From: Lentzea terrae
GTDB lineage: Bacteria; Actinomycetota; Actinomycetes; Mycobacteriales; Pseudonocardiaceae
Assembly: GCF_003265345.1 (NCBI RefSeq)
Contig: NZ_QFWW01000021.1
Location: 122,120 to 186,119 of the forward strand
DNA length: 64,000 bases
Direction: 5' to 3'
Part shown: piece by piece, positions 61,372 to 64,000 of the stretch
Position numbering within the stretch: the stretch's first letter is position 1
Layout: every line of letters begins with the position of its first letter
The notes under the pieces: generated by a model
What the model was told of the DNA's origin: nothing
The model's database searches: none
What the model saw: only the letters and a program-made list of their open reading frames with translations
Made by a program: the position numbers and the translations under genes

Positions 61372-64000
61372 GTGGCACTGCCAAAGCCTCCGGACGAGCG
61401 GGATCTCCAGGTGATCAACACCGTTGAAAACGCCGAGATGGTGGTGCAGACGGGCGTGATTCACGGTGACGTGAACGTGCATACTGACGCAGCGGTGCAG
61501 GTGGTGCAGTTCCCGTACCGGGCGGGCCGGGTGCCGGAGAGGGCTGACCGGTTCCAGCGTCGCGAAATCTCGTCCAAGCTCGCCGAGACGCTCGCCGACG
61601 GTCAGGTCGCCGTGCTGACTTCTGACCATCATGTCTATACCAGCGTGCTCTCCGGGTTGGGTGGGGTGGGGAAGACGCAGCTCGCCGCCGACTACGCGCA
61701 GACCTTGTGGGACGACGGCGCGCTGGACCTGCTCGTGTGGATCACCGCTTCGAGCAGGGACGAGATCATCGCGATGTATGCCCGGCTCGCCGCTGACCTG
61801 CTCACTCTGCGTGAACCGGATCCTACCGTCGCCGCGGGCCGGTTCCTGTCCTCGCTCACCGTGGGATCGTCGCGTTGACTGATCGTTCTCGACGACCTGC
61901 GCAAGCCCGACGACCTGCGCGATCTGTGGCCACCGGCGCACCCGACGGGCTCTGTGATCGTCACGACGCGGCGCAGGGACGCCTCCTTACGAGGTCACGC
62001 CCGCCGGATGGTCGAGGTCGGGCTCTTCACCCCGCTCGAGTCGTCGGCCTACCTCAAAGCAAAGCTTCAAGACCGGCCACTGCTCGCTGACGCGGTGCCT
62101 GAATTGGCGACGGCGCTCGGCCACCTCCCCCTCGCGCTGTCACAGGCCGTGGCGTACATGCTCGACCGGCAGCTGTCCTGCAGCGGGTACAGAGCGCGGT
62201 TCGAGGACCGCAGGAAGAGGCTCTCGGAGCTGGTGCCCTCCGAGGAGGACCTGCCAGACGAGCACAAGGCGACGCTCGCGACGACCTGGTCCCTGTCGGT
62301 CGAGCTCGCGGACCGGCTGAAGCCGGTCGGCCTCTCCAGACCCGTGCTGAACCTGATGGCGCTCCTGGATCCGAACGGCATCCTCGTGGAAGCGTTCGCC
62401 AGAGCGCTGACGCACCTCTCCGCGGTCACCGGAACCCGCGTGACAGCGGATCTGGCGAAGGAGGCGATGACTTGTCTGCACCGGCTCAACCTCGTGACCG
62501 TCGATCTGCAGTCCGAGCCCGCTATGGCCCGCGTGCACGCGTTGGTACAACGGGCGACGCGCGACGACTTCAGCGACGACGAACGTGCTCGACTTCCGGG
62601 CGTCGTGGCCGCCTCGCTGTGCGAGATGTGGGCGCGGGCCGCGTATGATCCAGCGCTCGGCCAGGCGTTGCGCGCGAACTGCGCAGTCCTGCACGCCGAG
62701 GCGGGCTTGGGGCTCTGGGCGTCCGGCGACCACGAGGTGCTGTTCCTCGCTGGTACCAGCCTCGGCGAGGCCGGCCATGTGTCCGGAGCGCTGCGGTACT
62801 TCGAGCAGCTCGGCGAGGAGGCGATGCAGCACCTGGGCGACGACCACGTTGCGGTGTATGTCGCACGAGTGGAGGCAGCCTGCTGGCGTGAGGCGGACGG
62901 GGATCCAGGAGGTGCCACTTTCGAGCTCAGGCGGCTGCTGCCTCGACTGGCCGCCTTGGTGGGCGCGAACCACCAGGCGGTGTTTGCGACGCGGTGCTTC
63001 GCAGCCGAGTTCTCTGGTGGGTATGACGGCAGCACGATGGATCCAGACGAGCTCCACGATCTCGCCGTGGAGTCGTTCACCGCGCTCGGCCACGACCATC
63101 CCGTGGTGCTGAGGGTTCTGAGTGACCTCGTGCGCAGCCAAGATGGAGCGGACGGTTCGGTGCGCACGCTGCGGCTGTACGAGAAGGTGATCGCGGACCA
63201 GCTCCGCCTGTTCGGACCCGGCCACCGCGACACGTTCCGCACCCGCCGCTACCTCGCGTCCTGGCGCCTGGAAGCGCACGACCTGCTCGGGGCGCTGGTC
63301 GAAGTCGAGACATTGGTCAAGGACCAGATCGCCGCACTCGGCACAGACCACCCCGACGTCCTGTTCACGCGAGGCATGCTCGCGCGCCTGCGCAGCCAAG
63401 CCGCCGAGCGGGAACTGGTGCGGTGGCGCGGTGTCAGCGATGCCGGCGCGCAGGTCAAGACCTCGGTGCGGCAGGAGTGGTGGCGGGCCTGGCGCGGGGT
63501 GGAGACGTCCCTGCGGCAGCTCTACGACGACCGCGCGCGTCTGCTCGGAGCCGGCCACCCCGACACCAAACAAGCTCGCTCGGCCATGGTGAGCTGGAAG
63601 GCCGAACGCAACCGGACTGACGTGGAACTCGTCCGCCGGGAGATCGCCTCGCTGCGGCGCAAGCTCATCGAGATCCGCGAATACTACGGTCCTGGCACTC
63701 CCGGCGCCTTCGACAACCGCCTGCACCTCGCCCGCCTCTACACCGAAATCGGTGAGGTCTCCACCGCGGCGGCGTTGCTGGAAGAACTCTACGTCGACCA
63801 GATCGCCGTGTACGGGCGCAATCCGCAGGCACTGGAATCCGTTCAGCGCGAACTGGTGTGGCACCGGACCGAGTGCGGTGACCGGGCGGGCGCCGTGCGC
63901 ATGCTCGAGGAGATTGCCGATGGAAACTCCGACTGGAGCACGGCGGCGCGTGCCGATCTCGACTATTGGCGTGGACAGGCACACAAGAGGGTGCAGAAGG
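61372..64000 (+). pseudogene. NB-ARC-TPR NLR with RHIM/BASS-like N-terminus, broken by an in-frame TGA
   Basis: GTG 61372 has AGGGGG 8 bases upstream. The N-terminus (15-37) reads INTVENAEMVVQTGVIHGDV then NVH, an amyloid-type motif. NB-ARC follows: Walker A GLGGVGKT (95-102), then at codon 169 a TGA (61876-61878) stands just before Walker B LIVLDDL, where the family has Trp (RWLIVLDDL). The frame then stays open to the window end: VIVTTRRRD, GHLPLALSQAVAYML, a winged helix, and TPR-like repeats (EVVE-type, LLGAGHPDTKQARSAM). The clean downstream frame suggests a recent TGG to TGA change, or a sequencing error. The 3' end lies outside the window. Confidence 0.85.

Noticed and set aside
61870-61884. 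TGA as a selenocysteine codon
   Set aside because: The family has Trp here, no conserved Cys/Sec is known at the site, and I see no SECIS-like hairpin directly after it.
62140-63984. Minus-strand open frame of 614 codons opposite the NLR
   Set aside because: The plus strand carries NB-ARC and TPR-like sequence in one open frame to the window end; the minus frame has no recognisable motif.

Overview
The window is high-GC DNA with GTG/TTG starts, strong G/C third-position bias and many ATGA/GTGA-type gene overlaps. Gene families (AfsQ/Cse-type two-component genes, DUF4142, DUF4360, HAF-repeat and XRE/NB-ARC/TPR proteins) point to a filamentous actinomycete, most likely a Pseudonocardiales-type genome. 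This is inferred from gene content, since no rRNA or other marker gene is present. It reads as an accessory arm or defence island: few core functions, many insertion sequences, decayed fragments of housekeeping genes, and several large STAND/NLR-like proteins.

Layout. 0-6.4 kb is ordinary actinomycete DNA: an SPW-like membrane protein, an SRPBCC-MarR pair, a response regulator / sensor kinase / lipoprotein operon, a secreted DUF4142 protein and a TrkA-N protein behind a structured leader. 6.8-8.9 kb holds an integrase-type IS and a second IS end that cuts a LuxR-type gene. 9.0-14.8 kb is a module with a CHAT (caspase-like) TPR protein, two zinc-binding proteins and a membrane protein. 14.8-16.6 kb is IS debris. 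16.65-30.56 kb is a seven-gene operon: TerB-domain protein, BrxD-like ATPase, Lhr/BrxHI-like helicase fused to a DnaQ-type exonuclease, HerA-like translocase, SbcD, SbcC and a NurA-like nuclease. 30.5-37.0 kb is a stack of IS elements (ISL3, IS256 with an IS4-type element nested in its end, IS110). 37-41.7 kb has a HAF-repeat secreted protein, a large serine recombinase with a perfect terminator hairpin, and a pentapeptide-repeat protein. 41.7-49.4 kb has an HNH-NACHT fusion, a HEAT-repeat protein and a 5'-truncated TPR protein. 49.4-50 kb holds relA and purU fragments. 50.2-64 kb has a glycosyltransferase-like protein, a three-gene overlapping operon of XRE/NB-ARC/STAND-TPR proteins, a decayed copy of one of them, and a divergent small-effector / NLR pair.

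How the genes may work together. The 16.65-30.56 kb operon joins the archaeal-type end-resection set (Mre11-Rad50-HerA-NurA equivalents) with two ATPases known from BREX type 2 and a TerB-N/TerB/TerB-C protein. No PglZ or methyltransferase core is present, so it looks like a separate DNA-processing or anti-phage system that I cannot name. At the right end, three proteins (NB-ARC protein 51.4-53.6 kb, small protein 60.7-61.1 kb, NLR from 61.4 kb) share a short RHIM-like VVQ-A/T-x-x-[IV]-x-G motif of the bacterial amyloid-signalling (BASS) type, which suggests NLR-to-effector amyloid signalling. The NLR of the divergent pair has an in-frame TGA where a Trp is expected, so it may be inactive. All functions are read from sequence motifs; no database search was run.
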